A stretch of DNA of 64,000 nucleotides from Oribacterium sp. C9. GTDB taxonomy: Bacteria > Bacillota > Clostridia > Lachnospirales > Lachnospiraceae. The position numbers and the translations under genes were made by a program. The stretch spans positions 1 to 64,000 of the forward strand of contig NZ_MUHW01000022.1 of NCBI RefSeq assembly GCF_002007235.1, read 5' to 3'. The notes below the pieces were generated by a model that did no database searches, was not told the origin of the DNA, and was given only the letters and a program-made list of their open reading frames with translations. This document shows, in pieces, positions 7,851 through 17,438 of this stretch (the stretch's first letter is position 1; each line of letters opens with the position of its first letter).

Positions 7851-8888
7851 ATGAATTTCATTTTTCTTTCTCCCAATTATCCGGATAATTATTGGAATTT
7901 TTGCGACCGTCTGAAAAAGAACGGTGTCAATGTCTTAGGCGTGGGTGATGCACCCTACGAAAATCTTCCGCAGGACCTGAGAGAAAGCATGACTGAATAT
8001 TTCCGTATCGACAGTCTTCATGATTATGATCAGCTCTATCGCGCAGTAGCCTTTTTCTCCTATAAGTACGGAAAAATAGACTGGCTCGAATCCATGAATC
8101 CCTACTGGCTTTCCCAGGAAGCACGTCTCCGTACGGATTTCAACATAACGACAGGACTTAAACATTATCCTGCTGCAGCTTACGATGACGAGACTCTGGC
8201 TAAAAATCAGAATGCCGAGGGAATCATCTGCTCTTACGATGCAGTGAGCGACAGTCATGGAGAACCCTTATTTGAATCCATGACCGTATGGCCGGAGGAC
8301 GAGCTCACAGAGAGCCGCGCCGATACCGGCATAGTATACTACACCTGCCCAACTATACCTGCAAAGCTCAAATCACTGGGCCGGAAGACTCTGAAGTCTC
8401 TCGATGCGAAATCCCGCTTCGTCCACTTCGTATTCAAACGCCTCACTAAGGATCAGGCCGACTTCGGTTCAGAGGGTGACTTCATCGCCATCGATACAGA
8501 CCTTTGTCCTGCGGGCGGCTACATCCCTGATATGATGAACATCGCCCATTCTGTGGACGTATATAAGATATGGGCGGACATGATAACCACAGACAGACGT
8601 TATCTGGACGAGCGTCTTCAGACAGCTTCAGAACTCATGCATCACAGCTCTGAGAGCGACGAGAACTGCTTCTCCGTTCATGCGAGCCGAAAGGAAGGAC
8701 CTGATTATGTTCATCCCGAAAGCCGCATCGCTGACAAGTATCACGACGTCATAGTCATTAGAAAGGAACTGCCTGAATCAGCATGGCAGCATATCGGAAG
8801 ATATATCTACACGCTTCGTCTCCGCTCACAGCACGAGGTCGACACCTTCATCAGATTCCTTCATGAAACAAAAACAGAAGAAAAATAA
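7851..8888 (+). CDS. ATP-grasp family protein with the ATP-binding centre missing
   Basis: A 345-residue protein. Its N-terminus (MNFIFLSPNYPDNYWNFCDR... to TDFNITTG, residues 1-103) and its C-terminal half (SYDAVSDSHGEPLFESM through AGGYIPDMMNIAHSVDVYKIW) match a Lachnospiraceae ATP-grasp family resembling carbamoyl-phosphate synthase large subunit. From memory those proteins run to about 400 residues, with a lysine-bearing VVVKPDNGVGA loop and a YVMEEF strand in between. Here TGLKHYPAAAYDDETLAKNQNAEGI passes almost directly to the C-terminal part, so about 70-80 residues of the ATP site are absent. The CAGGAGG site and open frame show it is still expressed. Ligase activity is unlikely. Confidence 0.7.
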   Translation: MNFIFLSPNYPDNYWNFCDRLKKNGVNVLGVGDAPYENLPQDLRESMTEYFRIDSLHDYDQLYRAVAFFSYKYGKIDWLESMNPYWLSQEARLRTDFNITTGLKHYPAAAYDDETLAKNQNAEGIICSYDAVSDSHGEPLFESMTVWPEDELTESRADTGIVYYTCPTIPAKLKSLGRKTLKSLDAKSRFVHFVFKRLTKDQADFGSEGDFIAIDTDLCPAGGYIPDMMNIAHSVDVYKIWADMITTDRRYLDERLQTASELMHHSSESDENCFSVHASRKEGPDYVHPESRIADKYHDVIVIRKELPESAWQHIGRYIYTLRLRSQHEVDTFIRFLHETKTEEK

Positions 8889-8892
8889 AAAG

Positions 8893-8935
8893 CTTTATGC
8901 CGGATTCCTCGGGAATCCGGCATAAAACTTTTTTA
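8893..8935. terminator. Bidirectional terminator between convergent genes
   Basis: A perfect 15-bp stem (8894-8908 with 8912-8926, TTTATGCCGGATTCC and its complement) has a three-base loop. T residues follow on the plus strand and A residues precede it, so it can serve both the gene ending at 8888 and the one ending at 8933. Confidence 0.9.
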
Positions 8936-11341
8936 TAGAACTCTTATATCCGTCAGCGCCACCTGATCTCCTGTGATGGCTGCATAAACCTTTTTTCTGT
9001 GATCCTTTATTCTGGTGATATTCTTTATCTGTATTCCGAGATTTTCACTGGACAGCGTGATCCTGTCTCCCTTTTTCGTAAAGTACACATCATAAACGAG
9101 ACCCTCCTTATTGCTCTTTTTCCAGTGATCCCATCCATCGAATTCCGCAGTCCTCTTTACGGAGAAAGCATTCTCTGCGTACTCATCCCTGTTATCATTT
9201 TCGCCGTTCAGCTTTATGAGGGCATATTCCCGGTATCCCTCTCCACGCACTTTTTTATCCTTTGAATAGTACAGAACAACATAAGGACATTCCCATACGA
9301 GACTTGCGGTAGGGAGGCTCATGGAATGGAATCTGAGCTCCAGACCATCCTTCACCTCAACTCCATCCGTTGCCGAAGATCTCGTCCTGTCTACCTGGAT
9401 GTTCGGTATATCTGCCTCCATCCTGTCGATATAGCTTATCTCCTCTGAGATACGGGCTACATCCCCAGGCTCTATCCGACAGGCTGTATTCTCCAGCTCT
9501 ATATCACAGATACGGCAGTTCTCTCCGGTAAGTCCGATAAAAGCCTTCATGGATTTATTCGGCAATGCCATAACAGCCTCGACTGTTTTTTCCGGTCCCT
9601 TCATGATCAGCCGGAGGTGATCCTCATACCTTCCGAATACTATTTCATATAAGTCTTCATCCCCGTTTTTATCCGGGTAAGATCCAAGTCTTCTTACCGT
9701 GATAACATCCGATGCCAACTTCTCCTCAGTCTTTACCCTGATTTCCATATTTCTGGCTGCCGTTGTTATACCATGACCGTCGAACCATATCTCACCGAAT
9801 TCCATGTAGTGATTTGCTTCGATGGATTTAACATTATTATGTACATGTCCGTCGAAGGCGTCGAAAATGATGAGCGAAGGAGCACTGAAGGATACGGAAT
9901 TCACATTATGCCTCCGGCACCTGAATCTGATAATGCTTTCGTTGTTCAGTATCGGTATACCGGTAGAGACATTGCTCCTGTACTCTTCGCATAATAATTC
10001 TTTCTCCAGATCCAGTTTACCTGAATCCTCCTTTGCTGCATTTTTAGAGTCTATCAGCTGAACCATAAGCTCCGTATAATGGGCATCGAACTGTGTGCCG
10101 GATCCCTTTATGAGCTCTTCCCGGACAACCTGTATGGGAAGCGGATCCCTGTATCGCCTTTTAGACACCATGGCGTCATAGGCTCTGGAAACCGCTATGA
10201 TCCTTGATATCTCAGGGATATCTTCTCCGGACAGTCCGTCAGGATATCCTTTTCCGTCATATCTTTCGTAACTGTGGCGGGCGCTCTCACTGAGATATGG
10301 ATACTCCTTTATACTTGAAAGTATCTCTCCGCTGAACACCGGCGTTTTCTTCACAAGCTTATACTCTGTATCACTAAGCCCCTCAGCCTTTCCGATGAGA
10401 CTGTCAGGAAGCAGTATAAGACCTATATCATGTAGAAGCGCTGAATAGTAGACTCTGTCGCACTCATCTTCACTCTTGCCGCTTCGTTCAGCAAGTATCC
10501 TTGCGATATCAGCAATTCTCGAAGAATGTCCCTCTAAAAATGTATCCTTCCTTTCGATAGCGGATACAAATGCTTTGGCAGCCTCATCAAACAGTCTCTT
10601 CATACTCATCTTTTCCTTAAGAAGAGTATCCATCTCAAGCTTATGGGCTTCCGCCAGTCTTTCATTGGTATCCATAAGTGTAAAGATATAAATGATGATG
10701 ATCTCTCCTACCATGGTCATATTGGTGAGGGACAGACCGTACCAGACTATCTGCAGTCCACCTGCCATAAGCGGAGTCAGCGAAAAGAGAAAAAGCGGAA
10801 TAAGCACTCTTTTACTGAGCTTGTGGCAATACTTTATCAGCACCAAAAGCTGGGTGACTGCCATGATGACCGGAAGTATATAACTCATGATAAATCCCGG
10901 AGAACGTACATAATGATTGGTCTCATCAAAGGTATAGTAAAGACCTGTGAACTGCGAGACCACTATAAGTATCTCTGCAAGTAATGCACATTTGTCATTG
11001 AACAGAAGCATAAGCGGAAACTTATCGTCACAACCCTCATTTACACACAGGTCCTTGATATACTGATTTACATAATACACAACTGCAATAGTCATACTGT
11101 AAACCAGATAATTGCTGATCCTGGTCATAAATATGGCGAAGTCTGATAACTGTCCGCGATAGATATAAGCGAATCTGTCCGAAAAAAGAAGTACCATGGC
11201 CGAGAGCTCCATCCCTATCAGCACCCTTTTCCTTCGTTTGGTGAGAGCGCTGGATACATAGGAGAACAGAGCTGTCGTTCCGCAGATACTTCCCATCATG
11301 AGCATTATATTAAGTTGATGTGCTGCGATAAAATCTTTCAT
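8933..11341 (-). CDS. Membrane HD-GYP protein, degenerate, with beta-rich C-terminal region
   Basis: An 802-residue protein. About seven membrane helices occupy residues 10-225, an HD-GYP domain 250-420, and a long region of unknown fold 440-802. The HD motif is present (HDIGLIL, 304-305), and RYDGKGYP is kept. However, the HH pair of the family (HHERxDG) reads SYERYDG, and the THTxxG histidine is replaced (KKTPVFSG). Several metal ligands are therefore lost and c-di-GMP hydrolysis is doubtful. The C-terminus ends in strands (IQIKNITRI..., VALTDIRVL) that suggest beta-sandwich domains. The start is placed at the ATG at 11341, with GGAG six bases upstream, rather than the TTG at 11353. Confidence 0.8.
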   Translation of the reverse strand: MKDFIAAHQLNIMLMMGSICGTTALFSYVSSALTKRRKRVLIGMELSAMVLLFSDRFAYIYRGQLSDFAIFMTRISNYLVYSMTIAVVYYVNQYIKDLCVNEGCDDKFPLMLLFNDKCALLAEILIVVSQFTGLYYTFDETNHYVRSPGFIMSYILPVIMAVTQLLVLIKYCHKLSKRVLIPLFLFSLTPLMAGGLQIVWYGLSLTNMTMVGEIIIIYIFTLMDTNERLAEAHKLEMDTLLKEKMSMKRLFDEAAKAFVSAIERKDTFLEGHSSRIADIARILAERSGKSEDECDRVYYSALLHDIGLILLPDSLIGKAEGLSDTEYKLVKKTPVFSGEILSSIKEYPYLSESARHSYERYDGKGYPDGLSGEDIPEISRIIAVSRAYDAMVSKRRYRDPLPIQVVREELIKGSGTQFDAHYTELMVQLIDSKNAAKEDSGKLDLEKELLCEEYRSNVSTGIPILNNESIIRFRCRRHNVNSVSFSAPSLIIFDAFDGHVHNNVKSIEANHYMEFGEIWFDGHGITTAARNMEIRVKTEEKLASDVITVRRLGSYPDKNGDEDLYEIVFGRYEDHLRLIMKGPEKTVEAVMALPNKSMKAFIGLTGENCRICDIELENTACRIEPGDVARISEEISYIDRMEADIPNIQVDRTRSSATDGVEVKDGLELRFHSMSLPTASLVWECPYVVLYYSKDKKVRGEGYREYALIKLNGENDNRDEYAENAFSVKRTAEFDGWDHWKKSNKEGLVYDVYFTKKGDRITLSSENLGIQIKNITRIKDHRKKVYAAITGDQVALTDIRVL

Positions 11342-11370
11342 AAAAAACTCCAAAATGCGATTTTGAAACG

Positions 11371-13590
11371 TCAGCCTATTTTCTGATCAGGACCGGACAC
11401 AACAGCAAATTCATCTTCGTATTCTTCAGACATTCGATCTTCAAATGAACTTATGTGATTTGCATTGTATCTTTCAAAAACCGCCTCTACTTCAGACAGA
11501 GCCTCCATGAACACCTCCACGCACTTCGGATCGAACTGGGTACCCGCACCTTCTTCCACCATTCTCAGAGCTTTTTCGATGGTAAAAGCCGGCTTATATA
11601 CACGAGGTGAAGTCAGGGCATCGAAAACATCGGCAACAGCCATGATCCTTGCAGAAAGAGGGATCCCTTCACCGTGAAGCCCCTCAGGATATCCTTTGCC
11701 ATCCCACCTTTCATGATGATAAGCCGCCATATTCCGTGCTTCCCTCAGATAGCTTTCGCCATGAACAGTACTGATGGCGGTTTCCATGATCTTTTTTCCA
11801 GCGATAGTATGAGTCTTCATGATCTCATACTCTTCATCAGTGAGTTTTCCGGGCTTGTTTAAAACTCTGTCGGTAATGCTTATCTTTCCCACATCATGCA
11901 GCGGAGCGCTTCGAACGACCTCAGATATAAATCTGGGCGTTATCTTCTCGGCATAGTAGCCTTTCCTTCTGAGTCCCTCTGCTATGATCTTTACATAGGC
12001 GGCAGTCTTTTGGATATGGGCTCCTGTATCGGAATCTCTGTTCTCCAGCATGTTGGCCATGGTGATGATGATTCCGTCCTGCATCTGTGCGGTTGACTCC
12101 GATAATCTCCGTACATTTCTCATCTGCTCAGCCTGATTGAGAGTCATCTGACACACGGCATGATACAGCTTTTCAACCTCATCACCTGTATGTATACCGA
12201 GCTTTCTTACCGTCATTACATTTTCATCGAGAGTCTCCTGATCATAACCGGCAGACGCAAAACGGTCTACACATCTCGCAAGACTGCTGATGGGATATTC
12301 TACATACATATCGGTCATCCAGGTAACGAAGACGATGATCAGAACAAAGAATCCTACGAGGATAAGTCCCATCTTATTTAAAAATCTCAGAAGGATCATC
12401 GCTACTGTAGTGAAGGATATCTCAGCCCCCACATAATATCCCGTATTTTCTCCTTTGTTCCTAAGTGGATAATAGATATTTAGGAACACTCCGGAATCAT
12501 CTCTTGATTGTATCGGTTCTATCTCATTCCCCATAAGAAAATCATCATTATATGGCTTGAACTCTTCTTTTATGGGCACATAGCTTCCGGGCTCATGCTG
12601 CTCTGTTTCACTGTTTTTGTCGAGATCAAAAACAAAATAGGCTCCGCCCTCCATGACCTTTACTACCCTGAGCTTTTCCACGCCATAAGCATTGACACAT
12701 ACATGTCTGAGAATTTCCTCTGTTTCGGCATATCCGTCTGCGGCCCTACCCTTCGTGAGGTACTCTTCCAGACGGTCGGTATCCAGCACCTCAGCCACGA
12801 TTTTCACTGTTCTTTGGGCTGTTTCTGTCCTTTCGGTCTTTGCTTCTTTAAAGAACAGATTCACACCTATGCTTCCGACGATAAAAAGAAGCGCAGTGGA
12901 TAATCCTATAAGCACAAATGTCATCCTTGTTCTGGAAGACAGTCTGATATCCCTGCCCCAGTTCCGAAGATCCTTAAGCTCCTCCTCGGACAAAGGTCGC
13001 TGTCTCCAGACTCCGTCTCTGATGCTGCGCACTATATCATTTGGGATGGCTCTGATTATAAAGAGAGTTATGACAAGGGAAAGTCCCTTATCTATGATGT
13101 GCATGCTTATATTGGCGAAAGAAAGTGACATAACAGGCGAAATATCAAGTAGCAGCCTGAAATGATCCGCTATGCCGAGAATAGTGTAATTGGATATATT
13201 TCTATAAAGAAAAAGCTCTATGAGTGAGCCCATCAGACCGCATGAAAAGCCGGATACCAGAGAAAATATCACCATATCACCGACGCTTACCTTTTCATGC
13301 TTCTTTCGAAAATAAACGACGTATATTGCAGTGAGAACATTTATCAATGAGAAATACAGAGCATCATAACTGTAGAATTCACAGATCAGGTTCGTGAAGA
13401 ACGCTGTCATGACCCCCGGAAATATCCCTCCTATCCAGGCGGTACACATGGTTCCTATAGTGTTAAGATAAAGTGGAAGCTTAAAATAGATAGCAAAGGC
13501 TGAGAGCATGATATTTATGCATACTCCCACAACTATAGACATTATCCGCATCCTTACTCCGCGTCTGTATCTTCCCGAATTCGATCTCAT
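11371..13590 (-). CDS. Membrane HD-GYP sensor with ECF S-component-like and extracytoplasmic domains
   Basis: A 739-residue protein. Residues 15-185 form five or six helices with an ECF S-component look (LPLYLNTIGTMCTAW, then GIFPGVMTAFFTNLI). A helix near 225-247 leads to an extracytoplasmic region (about 250-405), then a second helix (LILVGFFVLIIVFVTWM), a HAMP-like linker (YPISSLARCVDRFA) and an HD-GYP domain (about 515-690). The catalytic motifs are intact: HDVGKISI, KTHTIAGKKIM and HHERWDGKGYP. It probably couples a small external ligand to c-di-GMP breakdown. The start at 13590 has GGAGTG eight bases upstream; the longer frame starts with TTG and lacks a site. Confidence 0.82.
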   Translation of the reverse strand: MRSNSGRYRRGVRMRIMSIVVGVCINIMLSAFAIYFKLPLYLNTIGTMCTAWIGGIFPGVMTAFFTNLICEFYSYDALYFSLINVLTAIYVVYFRKKHEKVSVGDMVIFSLVSGFSCGLMGSLIELFLYRNISNYTILGIADHFRLLLDISPVMSLSFANISMHIIDKGLSLVITLFIIRAIPNDIVRSIRDGVWRQRPLSEEELKDLRNWGRDIRLSSRTRMTFVLIGLSTALLFIVGSIGVNLFFKEAKTERTETAQRTVKIVAEVLDTDRLEEYLTKGRAADGYAETEEILRHVCVNAYGVEKLRVVKVMEGGAYFVFDLDKNSETEQHEPGSYVPIKEEFKPYNDDFLMGNEIEPIQSRDDSGVFLNIYYPLRNKGENTGYYVGAEISFTTVAMILLRFLNKMGLILVGFFVLIIVFVTWMTDMYVEYPISSLARCVDRFASAGYDQETLDENVMTVRKLGIHTGDEVEKLYHAVCQMTLNQAEQMRNVRRLSESTAQMQDGIIITMANMLENRDSDTGAHIQKTAAYVKIIAEGLRRKGYYAEKITPRFISEVVRSAPLHDVGKISITDRVLNKPGKLTDEEYEIMKTHTIAGKKIMETAISTVHGESYLREARNMAAYHHERWDGKGYPEGLHGEGIPLSARIMAVADVFDALTSPRVYKPAFTIEKALRMVEEGAGTQFDPKCVEVFMEALSEVEAVFERYNANHISSFEDRMSEEYEDEFAVVSGPDQKIG

Positions 13591-13712
13591 TCTGTTCACT
13601 CCGTTTGCAAAACGCCCCATTTTGTAAACCACTTTACCATAAGTATTTATGCGGTTCAATTCAATTTTTAGTATTGCATTTTTCCTGTTTTTTTATGAGC
13701 TTTTATACGTGC

Positions 13713-14525
13713 TTATCTCCTGTCTTCAGTTATTTTATTTATGGTCCAGACCTTTATATTTACCCCTTCGATTGCAGTTCCGCAATATTCGCAGACCTTG
13801 ACCCCGATCATCTTCAAAGGAGCTCCGCAGTTAGGGCAGTTATATCCTATCATCTTGCCCTTCAGCCTGCTGTCCACCTTGTCAGCATCCTGAACATACA
13901 CAAGATCTGTCTTGAATACCGACTGTATCTTTCTGATCCTGGATCCGGCACTTCCCTGTGCGGAATTTGCCTTTATCCCCGCCTTCACATGACGCTCATA
14001 GCTTGCTGAAGTCTGGGTATGAATAGTACAGAGTCCTGAGTTTCTGTCATAACCGAAGATCACAGTATCGTAGGCATGTCGGTTCTTAAACTCAAGCTCA
14101 TCCTCGGAATAGGTGAGATTTTTCACACCTGTACCTTCATTTGTGATGATCCTCTCCACCTCTTCCTTTATAAGCGGATGATCACTGAGCAACTCAGGAT
14201 CCCTCTCATCTATGGCTTCCATCCTTCTGAGTACCGCGTCCTGTATCCGTACCTTCCATTCATTCCAGTTGAACTCAGGGAAATCCTTCTCAAGCTTAGG
14301 AATATAAATGGAATCCATGGAGGACAGGGATCTCGGTTTTGCAGTGTATTCCGGCTCTTCTATCATACCGTCACCGTTAACTACTGCCTTTGCGATAGTC
14401 TCCACTGCCTGCCCCATGATGGAATGTCTGAATCTCCTGATACGATATCCTATATATCCCACTATGATGAAAAATGCCGCAAGGCTAAGTATAGGTCCTA
14501 AAATAGCGCCCCAATCAAAATTCAT
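13713..14525 (-). CDS. Membrane-anchored Tim44-like protein with C-terminal zinc ribbon
   Basis: A 270-residue protein with one N-terminal membrane helix (GPILSLAAFFIIVGYIGYRI) and a Tim44-like middle region (about 75-215). A four-cysteine zinc ribbon follows near the end (CPNCGAP then CEYCG, about residues 230-252). Bacterial relatives are labelled zinc-ribbon transport proteins, but no activity is established. It precedes the HD-GYP gene at 13590 with a gap of about 120 bases and may be co-transcribed with it. Confidence 0.65.
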   Translation of the reverse strand: MNFDWGAILGPILSLAAFFIIVGYIGYRIRRFRHSIMGQAVETIAKAVVNGDGMIEEPEYTAKPRSLSSMDSIYIPKLEKDFPEFNWNEWKVRIQDAVLRRMEAIDERDPELLSDHPLIKEEVERIITNEGTGVKNLTYSEDELEFKNRHAYDTVIFGYDRNSGLCTIHTQTSASYERHVKAGIKANSAQGSAGSRIRKIQSVFKTDLVYVQDADKVDSRLKGKMIGYNCPNCGAPLKMIGVKVCEYCGTAIEGVNIKVWTINKITEDRR

Positions 14526-14683
14526 ACTCTACCCCTCATATTATGATTAAGCTGTAAAAAGCCGTCCAAAGAACATGCTTACATCTTTACTTAAATGTCT
14601 CTGTCCTCATATCGTTGGGAATATTGTATAAATTAAATATTCAGTTTTCAAGGCGAATTATAATTAATTCCAATGATTCATAA

Positions 14684-15988
14684 TCATCCAACCGCAAGCA
14701 TTATCTTTACGATCTCCTTATCCGTTTCTCTCATTCCCTCCTTTCCAAGACGACCTACATTCTCTATAGTAGACTCCGCATCTTTGTTTACTATCCCTTC
14801 ACCCTTCTTGAATTCCTGACCATTTTTATACATATGGTATCCGAGAATCCCTGCTTCAACACTTGCTGCGATCTTGCCGGCACAAGAAGCTTTGGCACCG
14901 TCACAGATAATACCTGAAACTATCGCGAGAGAATTGACCAAAGTATGGCTTATCTCTTCAAATCCCCCGCCATATAAATATGCTATACCACAACCTGCCG
15001 CACAGCCTGCACTTACAGCTCCGCAATATGCCGACAGCCTTCCGATACCTGTTTTTTCATGTATAGCTATAAGATTTGAAACGATGAGCGCTCTGTATAG
15101 AACTTCCCGGGAAACACCAAGATATCCTGCATATTCTATTACCGGTACAGATACTGTTATTCCCTGATTACCACTTCCGGAGTTTATGACTACCGGCATC
15201 TCACACCCGCTCATCCTGGCATCGGATCCAGCCGCCGCCTTTGCCATTGCGCGGTTTCTTACATCCTCTCCATAGGTCAGAATCAATGTTTTGCCAATAT
15301 TAGCCCCATAGTTTCCATTTATTCCTTCATCCGCAATGGCAGAATTATATTCTATCTGCCTGTCCAAAATATCTCTTATTTCTTCCAGATCAACAGTGTC
15401 AGCAAATTCGATAATGTCACTGATATTCAGGAGCGAATGATCTGCCAATCCATCCTCCTTATCCTGTAATTCCCCTTTATTCAGTTTCCTGTACAGCTCT
15501 GTTTCGAGAAGTATTTCTCCGTTTCGCTCTTCATATATTATGTTTGTATGATACTGACTGATTCTTACCTTTGAGGAATCATTTCCGTTTTTCAAAATGA
15601 TCTCTATATCAAAGACCATCCCTTGTTCCATCGGTATCACCCTGATAGGAAGCTCATTTAACATACTGCAAATCTGACTTTTCTGTTCATCGGAAACCTT
15701 TGAAATCACTTCCAGTTTCATCTCCGTATTTCCTGCGATCAATCCTGCTGCAGCGGCTGCTTCTATTCCTTTAAGACCGTTTGTATTGGGAACCACCACA
15801 CTTTTTACGTTCTTAATGATATTATTGCTTACGAAAATATCCATACAGTCAGGCATTTTTCCTAATAAATCGCGTGCTCTGGATGCACAATAGGCAATTG
15901 CTATAGGTTCCGTACACCCCATTGCGGGAATCAGCTCTTCCTCAAGAATTTTTATATATGTACTTTTGACTCTCTCCGGCAAACTCAT
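14684..15988 (-). CDS. L-cysteine desulfidase / serine dehydratase-alpha family (UPF0597)
   Basis: A 434-residue soluble enzyme of the UPF0597 (YhaM/CyuA) family. Known members break L-cysteine into pyruvate, ammonia and sulfide with an oxygen-sensitive Fe-S cluster. Conserved cysteines are seen in PAMGCTEP (near residue 25), SGCEMPVVINSGSGNQG, YCGAVSAGCAAGCG and GIICDGAKASCAGK. The length is normal for the family. The ATG at 15988 is preferred over the TTG at 15994 because of AGGAGG spacing. It is the last gene of the nine-gene operon that begins with an ATC-hydrolase-family protein, supporting a role in sulfur amino-acid breakdown. L-serine is an alternative substrate. Confidence 0.8.
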   Translation of the reverse strand: MSLPERVKSTYIKILEEELIPAMGCTEPIAIAYCASRARDLLGKMPDCMDIFVSNNIIKNVKSVVVPNTNGLKGIEAAAAAGLIAGNTEMKLEVISKVSDEQKSQICSMLNELPIRVIPMEQGMVFDIEIILKNGNDSSKVRISQYHTNIIYEERNGEILLETELYRKLNKGELQDKEDGLADHSLLNISDIIEFADTVDLEEIRDILDRQIEYNSAIADEGINGNYGANIGKTLILTYGEDVRNRAMAKAAAGSDARMSGCEMPVVINSGSGNQGITVSVPVIEYAGYLGVSREVLYRALIVSNLIAIHEKTGIGRLSAYCGAVSAGCAAGCGIAYLYGGGFEEISHTLVNSLAIVSGIICDGAKASCAGKIAASVEAGILGYHMYKNGQEFKKGEGIVNKDAESTIENVGRLGKEGMRETDKEIVKIMLAVG

Positions 15989-16002
15989 AGTCAACTCACC
16001 TC

Positions 16003-16746
16003 CTAGACAAACTGCAGACCGCCATTAACATTTATAACTTCACCTGTTATATAACTGCTTAGTTCTGATGACAGGAAAAGCACCGCATTTGCAATATCTG
16101 TATCCTTTCCTATTCTCTTTAAAACCAGCCGGTTCAAATACTTATCTTTGTTTTCTTCGATCCGTTCATGTGTCATGGGTGTATCTGTTATCCCCGGCGC
16201 TACCGCATTTACTCTTATATTGTATCTGCCGAGATCTAAAGCCAGTCCCCTCGTAAGAGAAACCACTGCACCTTTTGTCATGGAATAACCGGCATAATTC
16301 AGACATCCGGCAAAAGCATCAACAGAAGAAAGATTCACGATGCATCCACCTTTATTATTTACCATAAAAGGCACACAGCGATGTATCATTCTGATCATTC
16401 CCTTAATGTTTACATCTATCATTTTTCCCCACTCATCCTGAAGCTCCTCTCTTAGGATATCTGTAGGAAGAAACAATGCCGCATTATTCACCAGGATATC
16501 GATCCTTCCGAATTTTTCCTTTACCCACTTTGTCAGTTCATCGACTTCCTCAGATTTTGAAACGTCACATTGCCTTCCATAAACACATTTACCCTCAGGG
16601 TCTATTACTCTGGCCGAACCTTCAATCTTCGTGGCATTTCTTCCGATAATGATGACTGTTGCATGCTGCTCAGCAAAAAGTCTTGCACATTCATTTCCGA
16701 TGCCACTCCCTCCGCCAGTGATGATCGCAACTTTTCCTGATAACAT
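16003..16746 (-). CDS. SDR-family NAD(P)-dependent oxidoreductase
   Basis: A classical short-chain dehydrogenase of 247 residues. It has the TGGGSGIG nucleotide-binding motif near residue 10, NNAA near 85, the catalytic Ser (NLSSVDAF), Tyr-x-x-x-Lys (YSMTK), and the C-terminal GEVINVNGG typical of FabG-like members. The substrate is unknown. The start at 16746 was chosen because CAGGGA lies eight bases upstream and the Rossmann fold then begins at once. It lies between the regulator and the desulfidase in one operon, so it may oxidise or reduce a carbonyl or hydroxy intermediate of that pathway. Confidence 0.85.
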   Translation of the reverse strand: MLSGKVAIITGGGSGIGNECARLFAEQHATVIIIGRNATKIEGSARVIDPEGKCVYGRQCDVSKSEEVDELTKWVKEKFGRIDILVNNAALFLPTDILREELQDEWGKMIDVNIKGMIRMIHRCVPFMVNNKGGCIVNLSSVDAFAGCLNYAGYSMTKGAVVSLTRGLALDLGRYNIRVNAVAPGITDTPMTHERIEENKDKYLNRLVLKRIGKDTDIANAVLFLSSELSSYITGEVINVNGGLQFV

Positions 16747-16871
16747 ATCTTTATCCCTGCCTTTCATTTTCAACTGCCATATACCTATAATTCTAGACCT
16801 GTAATCATCTTTTAATCTTTGTTCATACATATGACCACCAAAAATATTCTGACTTTACCGCTGAGATCCTC

Positions 16872-17426
16872 CTAATATGAATTCTTGCATTTTACATCTA
16901 TTATGTATGCCATCTCGTCAGAATAATTATGAAGAATATGCTTTCGATTGGGCAATACTCTTATTGTGTCTCCTTCATGAAGCTCGATTTCTTCATCTTC
17001 AAACTCCATGGTCACACATCCGTGCATGATATAAACACTTTCTTCTTCGTGATGAACCGTATATGTGCCGGAAGTATCCCCATGAGGATATAGTTCAACA
17101 AAAATCATATCCATATAATTATGGAACGGTCTTTCTGTAAGAAGTTCATACATCAGGATTTTTCCTGCTTCCTCATGCATCACAGTCCTTTCGCTTTTCC
17201 TAAGAACGAGTTCATTATTCGATATTTCCTCTGAAACAAGCGTCGAAACAGATATATCCATTTCATTGGCAATGCTTTCAAGAACTATATATGTCGGATT
17301 ACCTATACCTCGCTCTATCTGGCTGATGATCGCTGTACTGAGCTTTGTTCTTTCCGCCATTTCCTGTATTGTCAGATTATTCTTTTGTCTGTAATTACTG
17401 ATCTTTTTACCAAAATTAAATGACAT
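16872..17426 (-). CDS. XRE-cupin transcriptional regulator
   Basis: A 184-residue regulator with an N-terminal XRE helix-turn-helix (residues 8-62, TIQEMAERTKLSTAIISQIERG) and a C-terminal cupin (about 100-180, HHEEESVYIMHG... and LHEGDTIRVLPNRKH) with histidine and glutamate residues able to bind metal or ligand. Proteins of this class control amino-acid and polyamine catabolic operons, with the cupin sensing a metabolite. It starts 13 bases after livF and is therefore probably co-transcribed with the transporter it may regulate. Confidence 0.85.
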   Translation of the reverse strand: MSFNFGKKISNYRQKNNLTIQEMAERTKLSTAIISQIERGIGNPTYIVLESIANEMDISVSTLVSEEISNNELVLRKSERTVMHEEAGKILMYELLTERPFHNYMDMIFVELYPHGDTSGTYTVHHEEESVYIMHGCVTMEFEDEEIELHEGDTIRVLPNRKHILHNYSDEMAYIIDVKCKNSY

Positions 17427-17438
17427 CTTTCACCAGCT

